Positions 17,361-26,267 are shown, numbered from the stretch's first letter. The stretch: 64,000 nucleotides of DNA from Neoakkermansia glycaniphila (GCF_001683795.1 NZ_LIGX01000040.1:1-64000); one strand, 5' to 3'. Numbers and translations are program-made. The notes: generated from the letters alone by a model not told the origin.

Positions 17361-19022
17361 TCATTGAATGCCTTCTGCCAGCTTCATCGCATCAGCCCCC
17401 TTCTTCATCGTATCGGCCTGCACATTCTCCTCCTGAGCCGCCAGCATCCGCTTCCGCTCCTCCTCACGCGCAGCGCGCAGCTCTTGCACCGCCTTCGACT
17501 TCTTCATCCAGTCGGGATCCAGCCCCATAATCCGGGACGCATCCTTCACGAACCTGTCGAAATCCACATTATCCAGCACCTCAGGCGACACCTGCGCCAC
17601 CTGAAGCAGAATCTCGCTCAGAGACTGGAACGCACCCATCTGCTGCGCCTTGATCGCCAGCGCAATCTTCGAGCTGAACGAAACATTCGGCACCCCGATA
17701 AACGCCTGCCCTCCGGAAGCCTGCTTGGAAAAAGAAGCCGGTGGCTTCGTGAACATCCCGTGATCGTACAACAGGCAAAACACATGCAGCAGCATCGGCG
17801 TCAGAAACTCCGAACTGAACCGCGCGAAAATCGGGTGAAACATACCCAGGGACTCCTGTTGCCGCGCAGAAACCTCCATGGCCGTCATCCGCTTATCCTC
17901 CTGAAGAATCGGCTTGAACAACGGCACAAAAAACATATTCTCGATAATATTCCGCTTATCCTCCACCCGGTCCTTATCGAACTGGTACCCTGATTCCGTC
18001 ATCCATGTGGAAGGCTTCGCCACCTCTCCATTATTCGGATTGAACGGCGTAATTCCTCCGGGTGAATGATCGATCGAACCAATAAGCGCATCCGGCGCCA
18101 GCACACGGGGAAACGTCGCATTCTCCGTCGCAAGATCCGTCATCGCCTCAAGGAAATTCGCCTGCTTCGCCACCGGAAGCGCAAAAATCCCCGGAGAAAT
18201 CGCATACGGCCCATTCTCCCACCGCAGCCAGCGGCTCGTCAGATACGGCATCCGCTCGAACCCGCCCTCATGCACGATCGACTTACTCTTCACGTGTACA
18301 TACACACTCGCAAAAGGCATCCCCCTGTTCCCAGCCTTACCGTATCCATCCGTACGAGGGAACACCGCATGCAAATACTGCTCCTCCTCATCCTGCTTCT
18401 TCTCATCGGCCGCATTCTTCTGCACCACATCCGGCAAATGATCATCATCTCCGGAAAACATCTGCACAGCCTGCCGTGGCGTAAGATTAAACTCTCGGAA
18501 CACCGTATCCACAAACTGCTCCGCATCCTCCTGAAGGCAATAGCTCCCCACAACCTCCTCCCGGAAAAACAGCATATCCCTCTTATCGCTCCACCCCGCA
18601 TACATGCACCCGCACCCGTAGGCGCTCCTGTTCGCAAAATGCTCATACGCCGCCGTATAGAAATTGCTCCCGGCCAGCGCCTTCCTCGCCACATCCGTAC
18701 AAGCCGCCAGCCACTCCTTCACCTCCTCATCATGCTCCATATTGGCGGGGGCATCGAACGAAAACCAGTTCTCCCCCATAGGCGTAATCTGCACCAGCTG
18801 CCCATTCGCAAGAATCTGGCATGACTGCATCGCCGTCACATCCAGCAAACGCGCCACCGCATACTGATCGTACCCCTCCGCATCGCGATCCACGCTCTTC
18901 GCACTGCACACGCTTGCAGACATCGGATAGCACAGCTCCCTCACCGGCTTCCACGCACGATCATAATTCGCCCTCTGTCCCTTCATCTTGTCGAAGCGAT
19001 TCAAAATAACCTTCGCATCCAT
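17361..19022 (-). CDS. Portal / head-to-tail connecting protein (T7 gp8-like)
   Basis: 553-aa podovirus-type portal through which DNA is packaged and ejected. The N-terminus (KVILNRFDKMKGQRANYDRAWKPVRELCYPM) and middle (ERMPYLTSRWLRWENGPYAISPGIFALPVAKQ) match the 'head to tail connecting' family, as does the length. The C-terminus is Ala/Glu/Lys-rich and helical (ELRAAREEERKRMLAAQEE). It heads a morphogenesis cluster with the small Bbp19-like protein, the hypothetical gene and the scaffold downstream. Confidence 0.9.
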   Translation of the reverse strand: MDAKVILNRFDKMKGQRANYDRAWKPVRELCYPMSASVCSAKSVDRDAEGYDQYAVARLLDVTAMQSCQILANGQLVQITPMGENWFSFDAPANMEHDEEVKEWLAACTDVARKALAGSNFYTAAYEHFANRSAYGCGCMYAGWSDKRDMLFFREEVVGSYCLQEDAEQFVDTVFREFNLTPRQAVQMFSGDDDHLPDVVQKNAADEKKQDEEEQYLHAVFPRTDGYGKAGNRGMPFASVYVHVKSKSIVHEGGFERMPYLTSRWLRWENGPYAISPGIFALPVAKQANFLEAMTDLATENATFPRVLAPDALIGSIDHSPGGITPFNPNNGEVAKPSTWMTESGYQFDKDRVEDKRNIIENMFFVPLFKPILQEDKRMTAMEVSARQQESLGMFHPIFARFSSEFLTPMLLHVFCLLYDHGMFTKPPASFSKQASGGQAFIGVPNVSFSSKIALAIKAQQMGAFQSLSEILLQVAQVSPEVLDNVDFDRFVKDASRIMGLDPDWMKKSKAVQELRAAREEERKRMLAAQEENVQADTMKKGADAMKLAEGIQ

Positions 19023-19030
19023 ATCTTACT

Positions 19031-19420
19031 TTACAAAAGTGTTTTGCCGAAATGAAACCCGGCCTTCCTCCGCGCGGCATAATTATCCGCCGAACCCGTA
19101 GAACTCTCGCTCGTCGTCCCGGCCGTCGCCGTACTTCCGGAATCATCAGGCAGCAGCGAAGCCGCAGAAGGCCCCTTAGCCATTTTTGCCATCCTGGAAC
19201 CAATCAAAGCCGCCGTACCGCCGTACGCACCGCCAAGAAGCGCCCCGGCGGTTGTCGTACTCACTCCAAGAGTCGAAGCCGTTGCTCCAATGCCCAAACC
19301 AGTAGCACCGAATGCCCCGGCAGCAACGCCGCCGGTCAAAGCACCGGCAGTCACTCCAAGCAACACCTTCGACCCGGTATCGCCGAAAACCTTCTTAAAT
19401 GTCCTGCCTATCCCGAACAT
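19031..19420 (-). CDS. Gly/Ala-rich hydrophobic phage protein
   Basis: 129 aa from the ATG at 19420, chosen because it follows the endolysin stop (19425-19427); the longer frame from 19531 would overlap the endolysin C-terminus. Residues about 20-80 are a run of Gly/Ala-rich hydrophobic segments (KVLLGVTAGALTGGVAAGAF, GALLGGAYGGTAALIG), followed by a Ser/Thr-rich disordered end. Such proteins are often minor virion or ejection proteins that insert in membranes; that role is inferred. It lies 8 bp before the portal gene. Confidence 0.6.
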   Translation of the reverse strand: MFGIGRTFKKVFGDTGSKVLLGVTAGALTGGVAAGAFGATGLGIGATASTLGVSTTTAGALLGGAYGGTAALIGSRMAKMAKGPSAASLLPDDSGSTATAGTTSESSTGSADNYAARRKAGFHFGKTLL

Positions 19421-19424
19421 GATT

Positions 19425-20129
19425 TCACAGAGTAGCGAACTGAACGTGCATCCAGTCATAATTGCATTCCCGTCCAAGAGAAACCGCACCCACGGACTCC
19501 CAAATCTCCCACCAAATATCGCATTCAGCACGGCTCAAAGTCGCCTTAGGCTTCTTCGTCGAATAATCGTTGCGCTCCGGGTCGAAATCCAGAGCAATCC
19601 CCCAGGCGTGCATACTCTTCGCCTTCCCTGTTGAAGTCGAACGGTTGTTATAACTGCCGCCGTACACATCCAGCCCAAGCTCGTGAATACGCTCTGCGCC
19701 GTAATACCTAAAAACCATCGTCAGGGCATCCTTCACCGCATTCGCCACCAGCCGGTGAACACGAATCGTCGAAAGCTTCTTCCCCTCGTAAAACATCGGG
19801 TACGGCAAAGAAACATTCACCAGATTGCTCTCGTCGCCGGAAAAACCGAAAATCGACTTGTTCGACCTCACCTCTGCCTGTGAAGGCCACATTGTCGGAA
19901 GATGAATATCAAGCTTCCCGGCAATCGCTGCAAACGTCTTCGGCCCGGCTACGCCGTCAGGTGTCACCCCCACGGCCCGCTGCACCGCAGGCCATGTACA
20001 AACATTCTCTCCTTTCATCATCCCCTTGTATTGCAGCGCCTCAACAATAACCGCCAGCGTCTTCGGCCCGGCGATACCGTCAGCCGTCACTCCCAGCCTG
20101 CGCTGGATAGCCTTAATCATATTTTTCAT
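19425..20129 (-). CDS. Endolysin: two peptidoglycan-binding repeats plus M15 peptidase
   Basis: 234-aa lytic enzyme that cuts peptide cross-links in the wall at the end of infection. Two PG-binding-1 motifs are clear: GVTADGIAGPKTLAVI (about 14-29) and GVTPDGVAGPKTFAAI (about 54-69). The C-terminal half has the zinc-ligand pattern of VanY/M15 DD- or LD-peptidases: SMHAWGIALDFD (His about 173, Asp about 180) and YDWMHVQF (His near 229). It is coupled by ATGA to the upstream membrane protein, forming a lysis cassette. Confidence 0.88.
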   Translation of the reverse strand: MKNMIKAIQRRLGVTADGIAGPKTLAVIVEALQYKGMMKGENVCTWPAVQRAVGVTPDGVAGPKTFAAIAGKLDIHLPTMWPSQAEVRSNKSIFGFSGDESNLVNVSLPYPMFYEGKKLSTIRVHRLVANAVKDALTMVFRYYGAERIHELGLDVYGGSYNNRSTSTGKAKSMHAWGIALDFDPERNDYSTKKPKATLSRAECDIWWEIWESVGAVSLGRECNYDWMHVQFATL

Positions 20130-20335
20130 TTGCTTGATTTGTGTTCGAGGTTTTGGATTCGTATATTCATCTCTTGTAATGCTTTAGCGTTTTCCGTTAT
20201 CCATTTTGTTTGTTCGGAAACGAATCCTCGGAAATCCCAGTAAATCACTCCGGCCACGGCAAAGCCCAAGAGCATAATAAACTCCGCCTTGTACTCCCTC
20301 ATTACTGAAAAATATCCCTTAACCTTGTCGCACAT
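20126..20335 (-). CDS. Small single-span membrane protein of the lysis cassette
   Basis: 69 aa with one membrane segment (FIMLLGFAVAGVIYW, about 19-33) followed by a charged helical tail. It overlaps the endolysin start by ATGA, so a holin-like or spanin-like role is inferred from position and shape; the family is not recognised. Confidence 0.6.
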   Translation of the reverse strand: MCDKVKGYFSVMREYKAEFIMLLGFAVAGVIYWDFRGFVSEQTKWITENAKALQEMNIRIQNLEHKSSK

Positions 20336-20340
20336 GGTCG

Positions 20341-20778
20341 TTATTTGAATTTAGAGGTTACAGAGCGACACAAGGTGCAACCCGTGCCGGTCACGCGGTG
20401 CATGATGGCATGCGCTGCGTCAATCTGCTGCACCTGCTCCGGGGTCACCGGGGCGCAGGAGGTGAAGAAGGACGCGCCCCACAAGACCACCGCCCCCACG
20501 GAAGCGCAGGCAATGCCGAATAGCCATTTGCGCCAGCCTGAAGACGTAGAGGCCTGTCTGGCCAGCCATTCCCGCACGTCGTCGCCTGCGTGTGTGGCGA
20601 TAATTCCCGGCGCGGCTTTGGCTACGGCTGTCCATGCATGTTTATGGATTCCATAGCCAAGCAATCCGTCGTTTTTGTCGTACTCCATTTCAGCACGCGT
20701 GTGTACATCACGGAGATATATGCCGATTGTTTCCGCGCAATCATGCGTGGGTTCCGGTGTGTTGTTGGTTTCGCTCAT
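20341..20778 (-). CDS. Membrane protein, possible holin partner
   Basis: 145 aa from the ATG at 20778, which overlaps the upstream stop by ATGA; the earlier ATG at 20802 would lie inside the upstream gene. The N-terminal half is soluble (CAETIGIYLRDVHTRAEMEYDK), then comes a membrane segment WLFGIACASVGAVVLWGASFF (about 92-112), then a short tail with Cys pairs (SCAP, GTGCTLC). With the neighbouring small membrane protein and endolysin it completes a lysis cassette. Holin function is inferred. Confidence 0.6.
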   Translation of the reverse strand: MSETNNTPEPTHDCAETIGIYLRDVHTRAEMEYDKNDGLLGYGIHKHAWTAVAKAAPGIIATHAGDDVREWLARQASTSSGWRKWLFGIACASVGAVVLWGASFFTSCAPVTPEQVQQIDAAHAIMHRVTGTGCTLCRSVTSKFK

Positions 20779-21377
20779 TGTTCTTCTGTGGTTTCCGGCC
20801 ACGCGATGGCGGCAAGTTCTTCATGTGTAGTGGCGGCACGGGCTGCCATTTCGAGGCGATTCTGGATGCCAATGATCTTCGCTTCGGCATCACCGGCCTT
20901 CTTGACATTTGCAAGGATCCGCTCGACGAGAGCTTCTACCGGAATGCCGATTTCAGAGGCAATGGCTCGGACGAACTGTGCTTCCGGCGTAGCGGATTCC
21001 GGATCCGCTTGCAATGCACGCGCTCCGGATGCCTGCTTCTCACGCGTATCAACTTCCGGATAGCTGAACCCGGTCTTGGCTGCTTCAGACCGACTCCCAG
21101 CCTCGGCTTGAATCTCGGCGATGCACTGGGCGCGGTAGTCTTCCAGAGGCACCGCCTCATACGTCTGGACGATCTGTCCGGCATGGGCGGTGTAAACGGC
21201 AACCTCCCACGGCGCGGCAGGCTGCTCCGAGTATGTGACAGGCAAGTACCCGTCGGCCAGCAGTTGCTCGGCGTTGGCTTCGCTGTTGTAGTTGACGACA
21301 AGCCCGGAGTCCGTCACGTTGACGGGCGGCGCTGGCTCTATGTTGTATTTGTCGATTATTTTTGCGTATGTGGTCAT
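20775..21377 (-). CDS. Tail-fibre-associated / assembly-type protein
   Basis: 200 aa. The short N-terminal part (VVNYNSEANAEQLLADGYLPVTYSEQPAAPWEVAVY) followed by a helical C-terminus (EIQAEAGSRSEAA ... NRLEMAARAATTHEELAAI) resembles tail-fibre assembly chaperone-like phage proteins. It sits after three fibre-type genes and is coupled to both neighbours by ATGA. A chaperone for the fibre trimer is inferred. Confidence 0.55.
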   Translation of the reverse strand: MTTYAKIIDKYNIEPAPPVNVTDSGLVVNYNSEANAEQLLADGYLPVTYSEQPAAPWEVAVYTAHAGQIVQTYEAVPLEDYRAQCIAEIQAEAGSRSEAAKTGFSYPEVDTREKQASGARALQADPESATPEAQFVRAIASEIGIPVEALVERILANVKKAGDAEAKIIGIQNRLEMAARAATTHEELAAIAWPETTEEQ

Positions 21378-21919
21378 TGTTTGTAGGCGTTTTGTTGTTC
21401 GGGTGAGGCGGGAGTTAAAGCGTCGCCGATGTCGATTTTGAAAAAGCGGAACTCATTGGCCGTTACTTCGAGGATTTGCCAGCGGATGACGACGCACGGC
21501 TTGTCATACGGCGCGATGATGTCCACATAATAGCCTTGATTACCCGCAAAATACGTATTGGTGTAAGTGCCGAGGTCGATTTCTTCGCCGCTTGCTGTTA
21601 TGCCTGTGATGCTGTACTTTTTGACTTGGCATCCCCATTGAACATTGGTGTAGTACATGGTGCGGAGTACAAGCCCGGCAGGGTACCAGAGTTCCAGATA
21701 TGGCAAGCTTCCATCGGCGTTTTTTTTGCCCATCCAACATTGGTTGACAACATTCATGGGCGTAAACGATGTCCAGCCGTCTGCATAGCCGATGTACACG
21801 TTGCTTGCACGGGCGGCGATGGTTCCGCCTCCCCATGTGCCGGGCTTGATAAGCGGCGGCTGCGTCCACTGATACAGAGGGCCGCCGCCAGTGGGCCGGA
21901 ATGGAGTCGGTATCGTCAT
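21374..21919 (-). CDS. Beta-rich tail fibre tip-type protein
   Basis: 181 aa from the ATG at 21919, coupled by ATGA to the upstream gene. It is rich in aromatic and Gly residues (GGGPLYQWTQPPLIKPG, YLELWYPAGLVLRTMYYTN) and ends in a beta pattern CVVIRWQILEVTANEFRFFKIDIG like a carbohydrate-binding jelly-roll strand set. A receptor-binding role is inferred from position next to fibre genes. Confidence 0.55.
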   Translation of the reverse strand: MTIPTPFRPTGGGPLYQWTQPPLIKPGTWGGGTIAARASNVYIGYADGWTSFTPMNVVNQCWMGKKNADGSLPYLELWYPAGLVLRTMYYTNVQWGCQVKKYSITGITASGEEIDLGTYTNTYFAGNQGYYVDIIAPYDKPCVVIRWQILEVTANEFRFFKIDIGDALTPASPEQQNAYKQ

Positions 21920-22503
21920 GGCTGATGTGGGAGGGGCACGCAATAAGCGTAGTTGATTTCAGGGGTCATGCCCGGCACTTTGCGAATTGTGACGCGGTAG
22001 GAGGTATATTCCTTGCTCATTAGAGGAACAACGCCGACCCATTGCCAGCCGCCGTTAAAGTCGATGGGAGGGGCGCAATATCCAGTATCTACCCATACCT
22101 CAAACGTGATGACGCGCCCGGCCGCATCGTCGAACGTGCAATCTGCAAAGGTGCAGTCAATTGGGTTATCGGTGAACGGGAAGTGATAAATCTCCCCGTG
22201 ACGTAAAATATTGTCTGCCGGATTACCCGTAACAATCTTTTGTCCGGGAATGACGGTCGGTGCAGGAGTTCCGCCCCCACCGGACGACACACCGGCAGGG
22301 GCTGCATTAAAACATTCGGTAAGGGCTGCGTTATCGTTTGTCACATCGGGGTGCAGGCCAATGGCAACAAAATAATATTGACCGGCTGTCGTAGCGTCCA
22401 GAACGGTGACAGTATCGCCGGATTGTAGTGTGTATTTAACTTGGCACGCCCCTGGAGTGGTGACGGCGTAGGTTTTGCCCGGCGTTGTGTTAATGATTCT
22501 CAT
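21916..22503 (-). CDS. Short tail-fibre-like protein
   Basis: 195 aa. The N-terminus (TTPGKTYAVTTPGACQVKYTL ... YYFVAIG) is a shorter relative of the N-terminus of the next fibre protein (TTPRQPYAVTL ... WFFVSVS), suggesting a shared virion-anchoring domain. A Gly-rich hinge near residue 75 leads to a beta-rich C-terminal part with Cys residues. It is coupled by ATGA to both neighbours. Confidence 0.6.
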   Translation of the reverse strand: MRIINTTPGKTYAVTTPGACQVKYTLQSGDTVTVLDATTAGQYYFVAIGLHPDVTNDNAALTECFNAAPAGVSSGGGGTPAPTVIPGQKIVTGNPADNILRHGEIYHFPFTDNPIDCTFADCTFDDAAGRVITFEVWVDTGYCAPPIDFNGGWQWVGVVPLMSKEYTSYRVTIRKVPGMTPEINYAYCVPLPHQP

Positions 22504-23645
22504 ACTAGTGTGAATGCTGGTGTTGCTGTGTTTTTCGTGGGATGATAGATGGCATTTGACGCAGTGGACATTGTAACTAATGGTTTGTTGCTACCGCTTT
22601 CCGTATCGGAGATTGCGAGGTTGATCTGCCGGATAGCCCTGCTGGACAACGTATTGGTAACCGTGCTGCAAATGTTGCCGGTCGATCCTCCGTAGTTGTA
22701 CAGCGTGATACTGTTGTCATTGGTGTGGGTAATGCTAGCCGACGTGCCGCCATACAAGGCGGCGGAACCAGCAGAGAGCGTCAGGCTGGCCGTGGTGCCG
22801 CTCTTGACGGTCGCGGACGTGGTGCCGTTGATGCTGACGACGGTTCCGGAGTAGTTGGACAAGTCCACATCCACCATGCCAAGGGGATTCACCGTCAAAG
22901 CTCGTCCCAGATTGTTGATCAGAACGAACACGCCGGAGCCTGACATGGCCGCCACAAAGCGGTTCGTAAGTCTGGCATCCGTCAGTATCTCTTCAAGAAT
23001 GTTGCCCGTCGCCGCCGTGATCGCGTCTCCCACTGCTCCGGTTTCAATGAGCTGCAGGATTTCGGCCTTGATCGCCTGACATTGAGAAAGCATAGACGCA
23101 GCATTCACAGCTGACTGACCCGCGGCATTCGCAGCTGTCTCCGCCCGGTTCGTAGCCACATCCACAGCATCATTCACCCTCTTCTCGAACTCCTTGAAAA
23201 GAGCATCGGCCCGTGCCTTGAAATCGTCTAATGCCTGCTTGGCAGCTGTTGCCGAGTCTGCCGCCTTACCTGCCGAACCGGCAGCCTCCGCGGCACTTTC
23301 ACCGGAGCGTACGGCGGAAGCCTCCGCCTCCCGCGCAGCATTCACCGCCTTCTCCACATCCTCCGCCCGGAGATTCAGAAACGGCACATCCAACGTCAGC
23401 CCGTCCTCATCCTGCATCATCACCCGCCAAACACGATCCACTCGCCCAACGGCTCCACCGGAAACCTCCAGCCGAACCTTACGGCTCACCGACACGAAAA
23501 ACCATTGCCCATCAGGCAACGACTCCGAATAAACGAACTCCTCCACCCCTCGGTTATCCAGCGCCACCAGCCGCGCAGAACCGCCGTTCAGCCTCAGCGT
23601 CACGGCATACGGTTGTCGGGGAGTCGTCTGGTAAACATCCTTCAC
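22500..23645 (-). CDS. Tail fibre protein with trimeric coiled-coil stalk
   Basis: 381 aa. It begins with a GTG codon behind a GGGG sequence. An N-terminal anchor domain (1-75) is followed by an Ala-rich heptad stalk (AAREAEASAVRSGESAAEAAGSAG ..., about 95-205) and a C-terminal repetitive beta region rich in Ser/Thr/Asn (SASITHTNDNSITLYNYGG). This is the layout of a phage host-recognition fibre. It is the first gene of a six-gene fibre-lysis unit and has a copy of the repeated late element 30 bp upstream. Confidence 0.78.
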   Translation of the reverse strand: MKDVYQTTPRQPYAVTLRLNGGSARLVALDNRGVEEFVYSESLPDGQWFFVSVSRKVRLEVSGGAVGRVDRVWRVMMQDEDGLTLDVPFLNLRAEDVEKAVNAAREAEASAVRSGESAAEAAGSAGKAADSATAAKQALDDFKARADALFKEFEKRVNDAVDVATNRAETAANAAGQSAVNAASMLSQCQAIKAEILQLIETGAVGDAITAATGNILEEILTDARLTNRFVAAMSGSGVFVLINNLGRALTVNPLGMVDVDLSNYSGTVVSINGTTSATVKSGTTASLTLSAGSAALYGGTSASITHTNDNSITLYNYGGSTGNICSTVTNTLSSRAIRQINLAISDTESGSNKPLVTMSTASNAIYHPTKNTATPAFTLV

Positions 23646-23674
23646 GACCCCACTCTACACGCAGCACCTGCATC

Positions 23675-23700
23675 CGGTAACTGGCAACAACCGACCAGAT
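23675..23700 (-). repeat. Repeated late element, copy B
   Basis: Same 20-bp core as 15655-15678 and 46378-46402, with one extra T in its left flank. It lies in the 62-bp gap between the terminase small-subunit candidate and the tail fibre gene. Confidence 0.7.
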
Positions 23701-23707
23701 GCCAAAT

Positions 23708-24163
23708 CTAAATCATATCACGCGGCAGCACATCGATCCTCATCGCCTCAAGAATCGACTTCAACTCATCCGAACCGCTCACCTCCACCTTCTGCGTCAC
23801 ACTGCCGAGAATCTGAAGCATCATCCTCATCGCCTTCAGCTTCACGCTGAACGGCACCTTCTGCGTCCCGTCATCATTCACACCTACGTCCTCATACAAA
23901 TCTTTCAATTTGAACATGATATTCGGTGTCTCCATCTCCCACCCCTTTTCCGCACGCTCGCGTAAGCGCAGGCGGGCGCGTCGCACCTCAGGCTTTTTCA
24001 GGGCTTCGGAAGCTGCCGTACCATCACCGGCCAACGGCTTCTTCCTCTTGCTAGCCTTCGCCCACGCCTCAGCCTTGCCCATCCCCTGGGCAAGGTACAT
24101 CACAAACCGGGCCAGCTTCTCGCTCAGCCCCTCCGTCATCAGCTCCTTCAGTTCTTCTTTCAT
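23708..24163 (-). CDS. Terminase small subunit-like DNA-packaging protein
   Basis: 151 aa. N-terminal helices (LSEKLARFVMYLAQGMGKAEAWAKASKRKKPLAGDGTAASEALKKPEVRRARLRLRE) fit the helix-turn-helix plus 'all adjacent steps' pattern of phage small terminases, which recognise the packaging site; the C-terminal half is an oligomerising helix region. It is far from the large subunit (39262-40833), because the early and cargo regions lie between. Coupled by ATGA to the winged-helix gene upstream. Assignment by pattern only. Confidence 0.6.
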   Translation of the reverse strand: MKEELKELMTEGLSEKLARFVMYLAQGMGKAEAWAKASKRKKPLAGDGTAASEALKKPEVRRARLRLRERAEKGWEMETPNIMFKLKDLYEDVGVNDDGTQKVPFSVKLKAMRMMLQILGSVTQKVEVSGSDELKSILEAMRIDVLPRDMI

Positions 24164-24543
24164 GGTTTTGCAACAAAATCAAACTCCCTTTGTCCCGGCG
24201 AAGAATCGCCCTTCCTTCGTCCGGCCGACCGCACCGGAGAAGGCCCGGCCACCCGGCACAGCTTCCGCAGCACAGCCCGCCCCGCCCGCGTCGGGGAAAT
24301 CCGAAGCTCCGAACGGCACGGACAATCCGCCACCTGCTCGATCCTCAGCAAATCCTCCATCTTCTCCAGCGCCGCCCGCACCGCAAACCGCCTCACCCCG
24401 CAAGCCCGTGCCAGAGAACTCACGCTCTTCCGGCCGTCCGCGGTTTGCGCCAGCAGCAGAATCTGCACTTGCAGCATCGTCAGCCCGCTCCGCCGCACCC
24501 GGCCGATCACATCCATCAGCATCGTTGAATCCATCGCCTTCAT
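24160..24543 (-). CDS. MarR-like winged-helix regulator
   Basis: 127 aa from the ATG at 24543, which overlaps the stop of the replication gene by ATGA; the longer open frame above it is only antisense-free overlap. The pattern GLTMLQVQILLLAQT, SVSSLARACGVRRFAVRAALEKM and ELRISPTRAGRAVLRKL is a MarR-type winged helix. Being the last early gene before terminase, it could control the switch to late genes; that is inference. Confidence 0.65.
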   Translation of the reverse strand: MKAMDSTMLMDVIGRVRRSGLTMLQVQILLLAQTADGRKSVSSLARACGVRRFAVRAALEKMEDLLRIEQVADCPCRSELRISPTRAGRAVLRKLCRVAGPSPVRSAGRRKGDSSPGQREFDFVAKP

Positions 24544-25631
24544 CCGTGAAATTTCTTGTACTTCTGATTCTCCTTCCACCACCGCTCCGCCTGCACCAGC
24601 ACCCCGCGAATCTCGCGGAACATCGACTTCAGCGAATCCGGCCGGAAATACCGCCCGCCCTTCTCGTCTTGCGGCATCCGAGACGCCATGAACTGCTCCA
24701 CCATCAGGCGATACTGGTAAAACTCCGGCCCCACCGCCCGCCATGCCTCCTCCGCAGCCCGCCGCTCGGCACGGCTCAGCCTGCCAACCGCGCTCCCGCA
24801 ATCCGGCACAGACCAAACCGGACGAACGGACCGCACATCGAACACGAACTGCTCGAACCCGTACGGCGCCTCCATACCACCAACCTCCCCCCCGGCTGCG
24901 CCGGGTGAGGCGTAGGCGACAAGGGGTGAGGCGACCTGAGCGGAGACAGGGGGAGGGGGCAAGGATGCGCCAGCATCCGCCTCCCCTCCCGCGTCGAAGC
25001 GATGGGAGACGTCTGCGTAGGACGGCGAAGCGGCAGTGGCAGAGGGCGAGCCGTCAGGCTCAGTCCCTGCCGCGCCGCGCAGCCGCCCGGAGCAGCACCC
25101 CGCAGGAGCCGGAGCCTCACCCGGCGCAGCCGGGGGGCGGCGCGCCCCCCCCTTCCCGGAAAAGCCGGGGGGGATAGAGGGGGGTAAAGTCTCCTCTCCT
25201 CTCCTCTGGTCACAAAAATTTGTGACACCATCCAGGCACGCCTCATCCCCCTGATTTTTTGCCGACCTGTTCGACCGGCTCTTCTCCTGCCGTTGCGCCC
25301 CCTCCGCCCGCAGCTTGGCGGACGTACCGTTATGCTCGCAAAACTCCGGCATCTCCAGCACGCCATACAAATCTGTCTGAATCCACCCCACGCTCATCAT
25401 CGCCGCGCAGAACCCCGGCAGCGCCGCCACCTCATCCACCTCACCCTCCGTAATGATAATCTCGCCGAACCGGCTATTAAGATCCATCCAGTCCATCCAC
25501 TGCATGAAATGCCCGGCCAGCTTCCACCGGTCAACTTCCAGCTTGCGGGCCATCATCCGGACTTTCGCATTATCCGTCAGCCCGCCCACATACTTGATCC
25601 ACCGAAGTGAACACTTTTTTTGAATCGCCAT
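24540..25631 (-). CDS. Phage replication initiator-like protein with low-complexity middle
   Basis: 363 aa. The N-terminal ~110 residues (WIKYVGGLTDNAKVRMMARKLEV, GFCAAMMSVGWIQTDLYGVLEMPEFCEHNG) resemble the N-terminal domain of phage replisome organisers. The middle (about 150-250) is Pro/Ala/Gly-rich low complexity and contains both arms of a 24-bp inverted repeat. The C-terminal part (about 270-363) is again well structured (RAERRAAEEAWRAVGPEFYQY). Many phages carry their origin inside such a gene. Function is inferred. Confidence 0.6.
   Translation of the reverse strand: MAIQKKCSLRWIKYVGGLTDNAKVRMMARKLEVDRWKLAGHFMQWMDWMDLNSRFGEIIITEGEVDEVAALPGFCAAMMSVGWIQTDLYGVLEMPEFCEHNGTSAKLRAEGAQRQEKSRSNRSAKNQGDEACLDGVTNFCDQRRGEETLPPSIPPGFSGKGGARRPPAAPGEAPAPAGCCSGRLRGAAGTEPDGSPSATAASPSYADVSHRFDAGGEADAGASLPPPPVSAQVASPLVAYASPGAAGGEVGGMEAPYGFEQFVFDVRSVRPVWSVPDCGSAVGRLSRAERRAAEEAWRAVGPEFYQYRLMVEQFMASRMPQDEKGGRYFRPDSLKSMFREIRGVLVQAERWWKENQKYKKFHG
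24888..25137. repeat. Perfect 24-bp inverted repeat inside the replication gene (candidate origin)
   Basis: Arms 24888-24911 and 25114-25137 are exact reverse complements, both very GC-rich, with about 200 nt between them. See findings. Confidence 0.6.
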
Positions 25632-25658
25632 CGCTATATATATAATAGAGGTAAAAAA

Positions 25659-26267
25659 TCAAATGGTACGATACAGGCTTGCCGCCTGCCCGCCTCCGGC
25701 CTCGATCGTCAGCCCGTACCCACACATCACCACCCGGTGGCGGAACGCCAGCTTATCGCAGGACTGCATCACAGCCCACACCGGGAACCGCCCGTCCCGG
25801 CACAGCGACTTGCCCACATACACATACTGCGTCCACACCTTCGAGCCGCCACGCGCCACCGATGCGGAAAAAGGCAGCTTCCAGCACTTCCCGGCCTCTT
25901 CGGCGGAATCCCCCAGAGAAAGGCGGCTATCGCGAATCGCCTTATCCCGGTCCCGCTCCTCCTTCCACCGCTCCCGCTCGCGCAAATCGTTCATCACCTC
26001 CTGCTCGCGGCGCGCGGCGGCGCGCTTCTCGCGCTCCTGATGCTCCTGAATCAGCCGGGAACGCTCGCTGGATTCATACATGGCGCACTCATAGGCGCTA
26101 TGATTGATCCACGCATTATCAGGCTCCTCTCCGCGCTGAATACTGGAGGGATGCACAATAAGCCCCTGACCGTTCTCAAGCATCGTCACCAGGCAAAAAA
26201 CGGCATTACCCGCACGCAAATCATCACGCTCCACACGCACAGCATGGAAATTACTGAACCGAAGCAT
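25659..26267 (-). CDS. Hypothetical early phage protein with charged helix
   Basis: 202 aa from the ATG at 26267, chosen for its strong Shine-Dalgarno sequence (GGAGGG); the start overlaps the upstream gene end. A long charged helix (about 80-125, EHQEREKRAAARREQEVMNDLRERERWKEERDR-type composition) separates a small N-terminal domain from a C-terminal domain rich in Tyr, Val and Cys. Not recognised. It is encoded in the early minus-strand operon. Confidence 0.6.
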   Translation of the reverse strand: MLRFSNFHAVRVERDDLRAGNAVFCLVTMLENGQGLIVHPSSIQRGEEPDNAWINHSAYECAMYESSERSRLIQEHQEREKRAAARREQEVMNDLRERERWKEERDRDKAIRDSRLSLGDSAEEAGKCWKLPFSASVARGGSKVWTQYVYVGKSLCRDGRFPVWAVMQSCDKLAFRHRVVMCGYGLTIEAGGGQAASLYRTI

